The notes under the pieces were generated by a model. The model did no database searches. It was not told the origin of the DNA and saw nothing but the letters and a program-made list of their open reading frames with translations. DNA of 51,648 bases, from the NCBI GenBank assembly GCA_036641735.1, contig JAVWEG010000006.1:1-51648 (forward strand). The letters are read 5' to 3'. This document shows, one piece after another, positions 7,958-15,787 of the stretch. How positions within the stretch are numbered: the first letter of the stretch is position 1; every line of letters starts with the position of its first letter. Source of the stretch: JAGPHI01 sp036641735 (GTDB taxonomy: Bacteria; Bacillota; Clostridia; Oscillospirales; Ruminococcaceae). A program made the position numbers and the translations under genes.

Positions 7958-8007
7958 TTTGGCAGTAAGCGAGTGAAGCTTCGCTTATCTCCGTAGGAGA
8001 TGCCAAA
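7958..8007 (+). other. compact three-way-junction RNA after tRNA-Pro
   Basis: Three perfect helices are seen. P1 is TTTGGCA (7958-7964) with TGCCAAA (8001-8007). P2 is TAAGCGA (7966-7972) with TCGCTTA (7981-7987). P3 is TCTCC (7988-7992) with GGAGA (7996-8000). Only one base at the junction is unpaired. It lies in the trailer of the tRNA transcript, four bases after the CCA end and just before the terminator. It may be a 3' processing structure or a small stable RNA; its role is unknown. Confidence 0.55.
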
Positions 8008-8055
8008 AAAGCAGCTCATTTTAGCATTGAATAGATGCTAAAATGAGCTGCTTTT
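8007..8055. terminator. strong bidirectional terminator
   Basis: Perfect 21-base arms (8007-8027 and 8035-8055) around a seven-base loop have A-tracts on the left and T-tracts on the right. It ends the tRNA transcript on the plus strand and the histidine kinase operon on the minus strand. Confidence 0.9.
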
Positions 8056-8101
8056 CTTTTGGTTGCTTATTTGTTGTCGCAATAATCAATCGTTATACGC
8101 A

Positions 8102-9379
8102 TTATATTTTCAATGATAATATCGCTGTAAACACTCCGTCATTTTTTTGTATTATCAGCTCGCCATTATAGCGGTTAGCTATATCCCTCACTATCTCAAG
8201 CCCATAGCCGATACGCTGTGTTTTTATTGCAGGCACAAATTTGTTTTCTACTTTAATAAACAAATATTGCAGCTCACACTGCGCCCTAACCACAATATTT
8301 TTATCTGTAACCTGCGGCACATTTACGGCTTTTATCGCATTGTCTAATAAATTGGAAAACGCGCTGCAAATATGCAGCTTTTCTATATTTATTTCATTGG
8401 GTACAAATACATCAATATCAATATTAATTCCTTTGCTTTTACAATCGGATACTTTATCGCACAATACCGCATTCACTATGTTGTTTTGGGTATAATTCTC
8501 GATTTCGGTAGTGCAAATTTCATTTTGCAATGCCATCAAAATATCTTTTCCGTCATTAATATCAGCGCTTCCGCCTTTTTCAATTAAAGATTTCACCACT
8601 GCAATATGATTTTTATAATCGTGCCTTATTTTTGCAAGCTCTTCGTTATGCTGTTGCAGGCTTTCATAATATACAAGCTGCGCTTTATTTTGATATTCCA
8701 TATTTTTTATATATGCTTCCAGCTCATATTTGCGCGAATTTTCCATCATCGCCCTCACCATAAGCACGTCCGCCGCTATGGAAATAAATCCACCTACAAG
8801 GCTTATTCCCATTGATGTTTTGATATTCAAAACCCCATATTTCATTACTAGTATTGCAAATAAAAAAACGGCTTGGCTTAATGGAAAAAGAGCAAACAAG
8901 AGCATCGAATGTGTTTTGATTGAATTCTTTCTTTTGTTCCAAAAATATAATGCCACAGTAAGTAAAACTGTAAGCGGAAAAGTCACTCCCACCGTTATAT
9001 ATGCGCGCATTATACTATAGCCTTTAATGATTGTAACTTCAAAATTCTGCATTGACATTAAAATCGCACCGAAAAATATTTCACTGCCGAGCATCGCAAT
9101 TATAAAGAACGCTTGTACGAACGCTATTTTTAATATATGTCCTTTAAAAAGCACAAATGGGCATAAAATATAAAAAGTAAACCAAATGAAGCTTTTTAGT
9201 CCCACATAATCTTTTTCCAGCGGAACAATAGCCAAAAAAACCGCAGAAATTAAAATTGCATATAAAACAACAGAGATTTTTCGATTTAGCTTTGGCTCTA
9301 ATATTTGATGAGTAAATACACTGATTACAAGCGATTCAAGAAGCACTGCAAAAGCAGTCGCTATAAATCCAATAGTCAT
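8102..9379 (-). CDS. sensor histidine kinase, AgrC/GHKL type
   Basis: This 425-residue protein has an N-terminal region of about 200 residues with six or so membrane helices, then a coiled linker. The dimerisation box is NEELAKIRHDYKNHIAVV (phospho-acceptor His in RHDYKNH), and the GHKL ATPase domain has the N-box FSNLLDNAIKAV and the G-box GYGLEIVRDIANRYNGEL. This is the AgrC/ComD architecture, which pairs with LytTR regulators and commonly senses peptides. Its ATG overlaps the stop of the regulator gene (ATGA), so the two are translationally coupled. No agrB or agrD homologue is next to it, so the signal is unknown. Confidence 0.9.
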   Translation of the reverse strand: MTIGFIATAFAVLLESLVISVFTHQILEPKLNRKISVVLYAILISAVFLAIVPLEKDYVGLKSFIWFTFYILCPFVLFKGHILKIAFVQAFFIIAMLGSEIFFGAILMSMQNFEVTIIKGYSIMRAYITVGVTFPLTVLLTVALYFWNKRKNSIKTHSMLLFALFPLSQAVFLFAILVMKYGVLNIKTSMGISLVGGFISIAADVLMVRAMMENSRKYELEAYIKNMEYQNKAQLVYYESLQQHNEELAKIRHDYKNHIAVVKSLIEKGGSADINDGKDILMALQNEICTTEIENYTQNNIVNAVLCDKVSDCKSKGINIDIDVFVPNEINIEKLHICSAFSNLLDNAIKAVNVPQVTDKNIVVRAQCELQYLFIKVENKFVPAIKTQRIGYGLEIVRDIANRYNGELIIQKNDGVFTAILSLKI

Positions 9380-10092
9380 AGCTTCAGTCCTTTGTATGTA
9401 AAATATGCCGTTCGCGCTTGCTTATATTTAGCTTTACTAATAGGCACTTCCGCTTTGTTATCCAATGCCACAAACACATTGTTAAACATCAGTATTTTAT
9501 TCATATTTACAATAAAGCTCTGATGTATACGCAAAAAATTACTTGGTGCTTCAGCCTGTATTGCATCTAATCTTCCATTTGTGCCATATTCCTCAAAATC
9601 CGTATGGACAATTATTTTATGCTTAGCGCTTTCTATATAATAGATATCCTCATAATTTATTTGTCGCACTGTACTGCTGGTTTTAATATTAAAGCTATCC
9701 ATTGCTTCTTTTTGTACTTTTTCTACTGCTTTTGTTATATTTGCTTTTAATATTACTTCGTTAAACGGCTTTGCCACATAACCGATAAGATTTATTTCAC
9801 TAAGAAAAATATTTTGAGAATATTTTGCATTGTATCCTGTAATGAAAATAAATTTAATATTTTTATAGTTCTTGTTAATCTGTGCGGCAAGCTCTATACC
9901 ATTATGCTGTGGCAATTCAATATCCATAAAAATTATATCAAACTTCACAAGTCCGCTTAAAAGCGCATCTAATAATTCATCGCCGCTATTGTAAGTGAAT
10001 ACCTTTATTTGCGCACCGTTATACTCATTTATCACATTTTGACATTGCTGCTGAAATAACTGTTCGTCATCACATATTCCTATATTTATCAT
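9376..10092 (-). CDS. LytTR-family response regulator (AgrA-like)
   Basis: This 238-residue protein has a receiver domain with the acidic pair in ICDDEQ and the phospho-acceptor Asp in FDIIFMDIELP. The C-terminal LytTR DNA-binding domain includes YIESAKHKIIVHT and FLRIHQSFIVNMNKI. I place the start at the ATG at 10092 because AAGGAG lies seven bases upstream; the in-frame upstream start has no such site. It would act on promoters with paired LytTR boxes. It is followed by its cognate kinase gene and preceded 24 bases upstream by an unknown anchored protein. Confidence 0.92.
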   Translation of the reverse strand: MINIGICDDEQLFQQQCQNVINEYNGAQIKVFTYNSGDELLDALLSGLVKFDIIFMDIELPQHNGIELAAQINKNYKNIKFIFITGYNAKYSQNIFLSEINLIGYVAKPFNEVILKANITKAVEKVQKEAMDSFNIKTSSTVRQINYEDIYYIESAKHKIIVHTDFEEYGTNGRLDAIQAEAPSNFLRIHQSFIVNMNKILMFNNVFVALDNKAEVPISKAKYKQARTAYFTYKGLKL

Positions 10093-10116
10093 TGTTGTCT
10101 CCTTGCGCAAAACCCT

Positions 10117-10647
10117 TTACTGTTTGCTACCGCCTATCATTTCTATTTTTCCGGGCTTAATAACGGATTTTTCACACGCAAACCATAGCTTCGCACCGTT
10201 ATAATCTATAATCTCGCCTTTAGCTTCGCCCACCGTCACATCAGTAAGTGTATTATTTTCCACACCCCAAGTGATAGTGTAATTGCCAAAAAATCTTGAG
10301 TACGTAGTGCTGATATGCGTGCCAAAATTATTATTTGCTATAAATCCCGATACACTGCACAGCTGATATCCAAGTAAACCTTTATCCAGCACCGCGCTTG
10401 CAAGCTCCCCTTTAGCCGTAGTATAAATATACACATATGCGCCCTTATTACACTTTATAGGTGCGAGCGCCACTTGCTGCGAATGTTCATATGCCGATGA
10501 TTTATAATCACGATTAATAGCAGCGGCAGGGCTTGCATTAAATTTAAAGGCTAAAAACACAGCCACCATTGCACAAACTGCCAATATTATTAACAGCACA
10601 AATTTGCGAAGCTTCATCAGCAAATGCGTAGGTATTATATACCTCAT
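10117..10647 (-). CDS. unknown membrane-anchored protein of the LytTR operon
   Basis: I do not recognise this 176-residue protein. It has one N-terminal membrane helix (about residues 14-31, FVLLIILAVCAMVAVFLAF) followed by an extracytoplasmic part of about 140 residues rich in beta-type sequence, with GAYVYIYTTAKGELASAVL and a central glycine/aromatic stretch. There is no lipobox, so it is probably an uncleaved anchor. The start has AAAGGAG eight bases upstream. It ends 24 bases before the response regulator and is probably co-transcribed with it, so it may be a signal-input or accessory protein of that two-component system. Confidence 0.75.
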   Translation of the reverse strand: MRYIIPTHLLMKLRKFVLLIILAVCAMVAVFLAFKFNASPAAAINRDYKSSAYEHSQQVALAPIKCNKGAYVYIYTTAKGELASAVLDKGLLGYQLCSVSGFIANNNFGTHISTTYSRFFGNYTITWGVENNTLTDVTVGEAKGEIIDYNGAKLWFACEKSVIKPGKIEMIGGSKQ

Positions 10648-10669
10648 TTTATACTCCTTTTATCTGTAA

Positions 10670-11275
10670 TCATTTTTTGTTATGCACTCTGCCAATAATA
10701 AATGATGATATGCTAACCGTAATAAGGCTGCACAATATTTTTATTATTGGTATATATGTAAGTGATAATACCAGTACCACTAAATCAGTAAATAAATACG
10801 CTTTACCTATAGGCAGCTTTGTTTTAGCGCATATCACCAGTGCTAAAGCATCATCTCCGCCCGATGCTCCGCCTACTCTCACTACTAATCCCACTCCTAC
10901 GCCCACAAAGCATCCGCCTATGATAGCCGCCAATACAGGATGTGATGACATATCAGGCAAAATCGGCGGAAACATCTCATATATCGTATATGAAGTAGCA
11001 AATGCCGCGCTTGCCACTATAGAATACTTGGCAAATTGTTTGCCAAGATACTTAAACCCAACAATATAACACGTAGCATCCATAATAAATCCGGATACCG
11101 CAGGGGAAATGCCAAACCAATGATGCAAAAACAGTGTCATACCAAGCACACCGCCCTCGGTGATATTACTTTGAGAATGTACATTATATAAGCCAAATGA
11201 CAAAATGCTCGCGCCTAACATAAGAGCGCCATATTTTAGTATTACGCGCACACGCGCGTTGCTTCGGGATAACAT
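10670..11275 (-). CDS. YitT-family integral membrane protein (short form)
   Basis: This 201-residue protein has about five hydrophobic helices and the family pattern near the N-terminus (LGASILSFGLYNVH...ITEGGVLGMTLFLHHWFGISP) and later the glycine-rich stretch VRVGGASGGDDALALVI. YitT proteins usually run to about 280 residues with a soluble C-terminal DUF2179 domain; that domain is missing here, so this is a membrane-only version. I chose the ATG at 11275, with AAAGGA ten bases upstream, over an in-frame TTG at 11293 that has no ribosome site. The function of the family is not established. Confidence 0.82.
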   Translation of the reverse strand: MLSRSNARVRVILKYGALMLGASILSFGLYNVHSQSNITEGGVLGMTLFLHHWFGISPAVSGFIMDATCYIVGFKYLGKQFAKYSIVASAAFATSYTIYEMFPPILPDMSSHPVLAAIIGGCFVGVGVGLVVRVGGASGGDDALALVICAKTKLPIGKAYLFTDLVVLVLSLTYIPIIKILCSLITVSISSFIIGRVHNKK

Positions 11276-11358
11276 TATAACAAATCCTTTCAATGATTAA
11301 TGATAATATTGTATCAGAATATTGTTGCAACGTAAAGTGTTCTTTGTAAATAAAATGC

Positions 11359-11387
11359 TTGACAAAGCTTATAATTATATATATATT
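11359..11387 (+). promoter_or_regulatory. potABCD promoter
   Basis: TTGACA (11359-11364), a 17-base spacer and TATATT (11382-11387) lie 36 bases upstream of the potA start. Confidence 0.72.
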
Positions 11388-11422
11388 TAACAAATGAAGT
11401 ACCTTAAAGGAGGATTTTATAA

Positions 11423-12469
11423 ATGGACGACAGCGTTATTGTTGCCTTGCAGAATATAAAAGTGGATTTTGATGACGAGCCTGTGCTTACGGGTTTAAGC
11501 CTTAACATTCACGATAAAGAATTTGTTACTTTGCTCGGGCCGTCCGGCTGTGGAAAAACCACTACGCTTCGCGTAATTGGCGGATTTATAGAACCTAAAT
11601 CAGGTAAAGTGCTTTTTAATGGTAAGGATATCACCGCTTTGCCTGTGTACAAACGTCAAGTTAATACTGTATTCCAAAAATACGCTTTATTTCCACATTT
11701 AAACGTATTTGAAAACGTTGCGTTTGGTTTGCGCCTTAAAAAAACCGAAGAAAAAGAGCTGCGCGCGCTTGTTTTAAAAATGCTTGATATGGTAGGGCTT
11801 AAAGGCTTTGAACGGCGCAGCACGCAAAATCTTTCGGGCGGACAGCAACAGCGCGTGGCGATTGCGCGCGCTTTAGTAAATCACCCTAAGGTGTTACTTT
11901 TAGACGAGCCTCTCGGTGCGCTTGATTTAAAATTGCGCAAAGAGATGCAGTATGAGCTAAAGCAAATACAGCAAGAGCTTGCCATTACATTTATATATGT
12001 AACGCACGACCAAGAAGAAGCGCTCACTATGTCCGACACTGTAGTGGTAATGAACGGAGGAGACATACAGCAAATAGGCACTCCTCAGGATATATATAAT
12101 GAGCCTAAAAATGCCTTTGTAGCGGACTTTATAGGTGAATCCAATATTCTCGACGGTGTAATGCTACGCGATTTTCAAGTGGACTTTTCGGGACAGGGCT
12201 TTACCTGTGTAGATAAAGGCTTTAAGCGTAACGAGCTTATCAGTGTTGTTGTTCGCCCCGAGGATATCAAGGTAGTGCCATCTATACAGGGGCAGCTTAC
12301 AGGAGTGGTAAAAAGCGTAACATTTAAAGGTGTGCATTACGAAATGCGTGTAGAGCAAGGTGGCATAGAGTGGATAATACATTCCACTCAAGCATCAGAG
12401 CCGGGCGAAGCCATAGGTATGCTTATCGGGCCTGATGATATCCATATTATGCACAGAATGGAGGGCTAG
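11423..12469 (+). CDS. potA: spermidine/putrescine ABC transporter, ATP-binding protein
   Basis: This 348-residue ATPase powers polyamine uptake. It has Walker A GPSGCGKTT (39-47), signature LSGGQQQR (137-144), Walker B VLLLDEP (157-163), an H-loop in VTHDQEEAL, and a C-terminal TOBE domain (about 270-345) that contributes to substrate regulation. The length fits PotA. AAAGGAGG precedes the ATG. It is the first gene of a tight potA-potB-potC-potD operon, and the complete set supports a polyamine rather than an iron or sulfate substrate. Confidence 0.93.
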   Translation: MDDSVIVALQNIKVDFDDEPVLTGLSLNIHDKEFVTLLGPSGCGKTTTLRVIGGFIEPKSGKVLFNGKDITALPVYKRQVNTVFQKYALFPHLNVFENVAFGLRLKKTEEKELRALVLKMLDMVGLKGFERRSTQNLSGGQQQRVAIARALVNHPKVLLLDEPLGALDLKLRKEMQYELKQIQQELAITFIYVTHDQEEALTMSDTVVVMNGGDIQQIGTPQDIYNEPKNAFVADFIGESNILDGVMLRDFQVDFSGQGFTCVDKGFKRNELISVVVRPEDIKVVPSIQGQLTGVVKSVTFKGVHYEMRVEQGGIEWIIHSTQASEPGEAIGMLIGPDDIHIMHRMEG

Positions 12470-12472
12470 TTA

Positions 12473-13276
12473 TTGAAAAGCAAATCTACGGCATATCCAT
12501 ACATTGTGTGGATGAGTATTTTCATAGCTATTCCCCTTTTAATAGTAGTATATTTTGCATTTACAGATAAAGCAGGACATTTTACATTTGATAACCTTAC
12601 AGGACTTGGTAAATACGCAGGAGTGTTTGTGCGCAGTATATTATTAGCGGCAATTGCCACAGTAATATGCCTTGTTATTGCATATCCGCTCAGCTTTATG
12701 CTGTCTCGCTTACGTGCATCTAAACAGCGCATTATGCTAATGCTTGTAATGCTGCCTATGTGGATGAACTTTTTGCTGCGCACTTATGCCTGGATGACGC
12801 TTTTAGAGCGCAACGGTATTATCAACAGAGTACTCGGAGTTTTTGGCATAGGCCCGTTTGAAATGATAAACACCTCTGGTGCTGTGGTGCTTGGTATGGT
12901 GTACAATTATCTTCCTTATATGATTTTACCGCTTTATACTATAATGGTAAAAATAGATGACAGTATTATAGAAGCCGCGCAAGACCTCGGCGCAGGGCGC
13001 ATAAGCGTATTATCTAAAGTGCTGATACCTCTGTCTATGCCGGGCATTACCACAGGCATTACAATGGTATTTGTGCCAAGTATATCTACGTTTATTATCA
13101 GCCGAATGCTCGGCGGCGGCAGCAATCTTTTAATTGGCGATTTAATCGAGCTGCAATTCCTCGGCAACAGCTATAACTATAATCTCGGTTCTGCTATGAG
13201 CCTTGTGCTAATGGTAATAGTGCTATTATGTATGAGCTTTACAAGCGGTGGAGACGAAGTGGAGGGTGCGTATTAA
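12473..13276 (+). CDS. potB: spermidine/putrescine ABC transporter, permease PotB
   Basis: This 267-residue permease has about six membrane helices and the EAA coupling loop EAAQDLGAGRISVLSKVLIP in its second half. The start is a TTG, three bases after the potA stop, with GGAGGG about eight bases upstream inside the end of potA. The last base of its stop codon is the first base of potC. PotB and PotC form the membrane pore driven by PotA. Confidence 0.92.
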   Translation: MKSKSTAYPYIVWMSIFIAIPLLIVVYFAFTDKAGHFTFDNLTGLGKYAGVFVRSILLAAIATVICLVIAYPLSFMLSRLRASKQRIMLMLVMLPMWMNFLLRTYAWMTLLERNGIINRVLGVFGIGPFEMINTSGAVVLGMVYNYLPYMILPLYTIMVKIDDSIIEAAQDLGAGRISVLSKVLIPLSMPGITTGITMVFVPSISTFIISRMLGGGSNLLIGDLIELQFLGNSYNYNLGSAMSLVLMVIVLLCMSFTSGGDEVEGAY

Positions 13277-14139
13277 TGAAAAAACGTGGGCGCATCTGGC
13301 AGCGTGTATATATGGTACTTGTGTTCTCATTTATGTACGTACCTATAGCCGTAATGGCTGTATTTAGCTTTAATAAATCCAAAAGCCGTACCGTATTTAC
13401 CGAATTTACACTGGACTGGTACAAAAATCTTTTTGGCAACGAAATGATTTTAAAAGCACTTGCACTGTCTTTGGTAGTGGCATTTATATCTGCAAGCATA
13501 GCCACCGTTATAGGCACAATGGCATCAATCGGCATTAATAATATGAAGCGCCGCACTCGCAGCTTAGTATTGAACATAAGCTATATGCCTGTAGTAAATC
13601 CCGAAATTATCACAGGTGTATCACTTATGCTTTTATTTGTAGTATATAAAAGCTTTGCTAATGGCTTGCTCGCGCAATTTGGCATTGGTACAGACGGCGG
13701 AGCATTGCGCGTATTTGGTATGTCTACATTATTAATAGCACATATTACTTTTTGCTTACCATATGTAATATTTAATGTTTCACCTAAGCTGCGCCAAATG
13801 GACGTGCATATGTATGAAGCCGCAATGGATTTGGGCTGTAATGAAAGACAAGCATTTTTCAAAGTAGTATTGCCCGAGATAATGCCTGCTGTTTTGTCTA
13901 GCTTCCTTATTTGTCTCACTTATTCAATAGACGATTTTATAATATCGTATTTTTCCAGCGGCACTAAGCAAACTTTGCCTATTGCAATATATTCTATGAC
14001 AAGAAAAAAAGTGAGTCCCGAAATAAATGCACTATCTACTATTATGTTTGTAGTTATTTTATCCATTATCCTTATTCTCAATGCTGTAGACTCGCACAGC
14101 GAGAAAAAGTCTAAGATAAAGGTGGAAGAAACAGTATGA
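13276..14139 (+). CDS. potC: spermidine/putrescine ABC transporter, permease PotC
   Basis: This 287-residue permease has six membrane helices and the EAA loop EAAMDLGCNERQAFFKVVLPE. The start is placed at 13276, where GGAGGG precedes ATGAAAAAACG; an earlier in-frame start would overlap potB by 48 bases without a better ribosome site. The C-terminus is charged and cytoplasmic. Its stop overlaps the potD start by four bases (ATGA). Confidence 0.92.
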   Translation: MKKRGRIWQRVYMVLVFSFMYVPIAVMAVFSFNKSKSRTVFTEFTLDWYKNLFGNEMILKALALSLVVAFISASIATVIGTMASIGINNMKRRTRSLVLNISYMPVVNPEIITGVSLMLLFVVYKSFANGLLAQFGIGTDGGALRVFGMSTLLIAHITFCLPYVIFNVSPKLRQMDVHMYEAAMDLGCNERQAFFKVVLPEIMPAVLSSFLICLTYSIDDFIISYFSSGTKQTLPIAIYSMTRKKVSPEINALSTIMFVVILSIILILNAVDSHSEKKSKIKVEETV

Positions 14140-15341
14140 TAAAACATAAATTTTCGTGTTTAATTCTCGTTATAATATTATTATTTACTGTAGCTACCCC
14201 TTGCTATGCCGCTGACGAGCCTTACGACTGGGGCAAATACAAAGATGATAACATTACATTAAATGTATACAATTGGGGCTTATATATTTCCGATGGCACT
14301 GACGATACGATGAACGTGATAAAAGAATTTGAAAACAAAACAGGCATTAAAGTGGTATATAACACCTACGATACAAACGAGAGCCTTTACTCTAAGCTGC
14401 GTAGCGGCGGCGGCGATTACGATGTTATCTTCCCTTCCGATTATATGATAGGTAAAATGATTGGCGAGGGGATGCTAGCCGAGCTTGATTATAATAATAT
14501 CCCGAATATCGCGATGATAGGTGATGAATACAAGCACCAAAGCTATGATCCCGATGATAAATATTGTGTACCATATACCTGGGGAATAGTGGGAATTGTA
14601 TATAATAAAACAATGGTAAACGAAGAAATCACCTCTTGGCAAAGCTTATGGGACGAACAATATATAGGCAATATTTTAATGTTTAACAATAGCCGCGATG
14701 CATATGCCATTGCCGCCAAAAAGCTGGGTGTCAGCCTTAATCCAAAAACCGAAAAAGAATTAATAGCCTTAAACGAGGAGCTTAAAACGCAAAAGCATTT
14801 AGTATCTGCATATGTAATGGACGAAATTTTCGATAAAATGGAGGGCGGAGAAGCCGCTTTGGCACCCTATTATGCAGGTGATGCCATAACTATGATTAGC
14901 GAAAATCCCGACCTAGCCTTTGCCATTCCCGAAGAAGGCACCAACTATTTTGTAGATGCAATGTGTGTGCCGAAAACCAGCCGTAATAAAGGTGCTGCCG
15001 AAATGTTTATAAACTTTTTGTGCGAAACAGATGTGGCACTTGCAAACTGCGAATTTATCGGATATTCAACACCACATACAAAAGCGCGTGAGCTATTGCC
15101 AAGCGAGCTTAAAAACAGCCCTATCGCCTATCCCCCTAAAGAAGTGCTTGCTAAAACAGAAACAATGCAGGTGCTAAGCGAAGATATGAACACCGCTATG
15201 GATGCCGCTTGGAGCGAGATGAAAAGCTTTGACGAAAACGGCAGCGGCTGGCTGATACCTGTAATGCTAGTGGCAATGCTATTACTCACAGCCTTTGGCT
15301 TTTATCGCAAGCGTGTAAAAAAGCTTCGCAATTTATATTGA
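14136..15341 (+). CDS. potD: polyamine-binding protein PotD with C-terminal membrane anchor
   Basis: This 401-residue extracytoplasmic solute-binding protein has an N-terminal signal peptide (residues 1-25, ending CYAADE), then the type 1 polyamine-binding fold beginning with NVYNWGLYISDGT and continuing through YDVIFPSDYMIGKMI, YTWGIVGIVYN and FAIPEEGTNYFVDAMC. Bacillota PotD proteins are normally lipoproteins. Here there is no lipobox; instead the C-terminus carries a hydrophobic helix (about 372-389, WLIPVMLVAMLLLTAFGF) followed by a basic tail (YRKRVKKLR), so the protein would be held by its C-terminus. It overlaps potC by four bases and ends the operon. Confidence 0.92.
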   Translation: MIKHKFSCLILVIILLFTVATPCYAADEPYDWGKYKDDNITLNVYNWGLYISDGTDDTMNVIKEFENKTGIKVVYNTYDTNESLYSKLRSGGGDYDVIFPSDYMIGKMIGEGMLAELDYNNIPNIAMIGDEYKHQSYDPDDKYCVPYTWGIVGIVYNKTMVNEEITSWQSLWDEQYIGNILMFNNSRDAYAIAAKKLGVSLNPKTEKELIALNEELKTQKHLVSAYVMDEIFDKMEGGEAALAPYYAGDAITMISENPDLAFAIPEEGTNYFVDAMCVPKTSRNKGAAEMFINFLCETDVALANCEFIGYSTPHTKARELLPSELKNSPIAYPPKEVLAKTETMQVLSEDMNTAMDAAWSEMKSFDENGSGWLIPVMLVAMLLLTAFGFYRKRVKKLRNLY

Positions 15342-15351
15342 TATTTTATTT

Positions 15352-15386
15352 AATCGCCGCAAGCTATTGACTTGCGGCGATTTTGT
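15352..15386 (+). terminator. potABCD terminator
   Basis: Perfect arms AATCGCCGCAAG and CTTGCGGCGATT with a seven-base loop are followed by a T-run. The loop and right arm also hold the -35 box of the next gene's promoter, so the two signals overlap. Confidence 0.85.
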
Positions 15387-15414
15387 ATTATAATAGTACT
15401 TAGCAATGCTAAGT
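15367..15414 (+). promoter_or_regulatory. PadR-gene promoter with palindromic operator
   Basis: TTGACT (15367-15372), a 16-base spacer and TATAAT (15389-15394) form the promoter. Immediately after the -10, at the expected transcription start, lies the palindrome ACTTAGCAATGCTAAGT (15398-15414, eight-base arms). Its position would let a dimeric repressor block initiation, so autoregulation by the PadR protein encoded next is likely but inferred. Confidence 0.65.
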
Positions 15415-15436
15415 GTTATTAAATCGAGGTGATATT

Positions 15437-15787
15437 TTGGAAAGCAAATTTCGGCAACAGCTAAAAAAAGGCGTGCTGGAGATGGTAATATTAAAATGTA
15501 TTAACGACAATCCTACCTACGGCTATGAGCTGCGAATGGATTTGGCGCATAAGTCCGGAGGCTTGCTTTGCCTAAAGGAAGGCACGCTTTACCCTATATT
15601 ATATAGGCTTGAAGATGCAGGGCTGATACTTTCCGAATGGCAAACGCAAAGCGAGCAAGGTGGACGCTGCGCTCCCAAAAAATATTACACTATATCTCCG
15701 ATTGGTAGCGAAATGCTAATACAGCAAAAAGCGGAATGGGCGCAATTTTATAATTGTATCAATAATTTTGTAGGAGGAACTGAATAA
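15437..15787 (+). CDS. PadR-family transcriptional regulator
   Basis: This 116-residue winged-helix protein of the short PadR type has the typical N-terminal pattern FRQQLKKGVLEMVILKCI, then YGYELRMDL and the wing KEGTLYPILYRLEDAGLI. I place the start at a TTG (15437) preceded by GAGGTG; an in-frame ATG at 15413 would overlap the operator and has no ribosome site. The gene shares one base with the next gene, whose N-terminal HAAS domain is the usual partner of PadR regulators in Bacillota. Confidence 0.88.
   Translation: MESKFRQQLKKGVLEMVILKCINDNPTYGYELRMDLAHKSGGLLCLKEGTLYPILYRLEDAGLILSEWQTQSEQGGRCAPKKYYTISPIGSEMLIQQKAEWAQFYNCINNFVGGTE

Noticed and set aside
10670..11275. Truncation of the YitT gene by frameshift
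   Set aside because: The sequence downstream of its stop leads at once to the ribosome site and start of the next gene, and no DUF2179-like coding remains are seen in any frame, so it is a short family form and not a frameshift.
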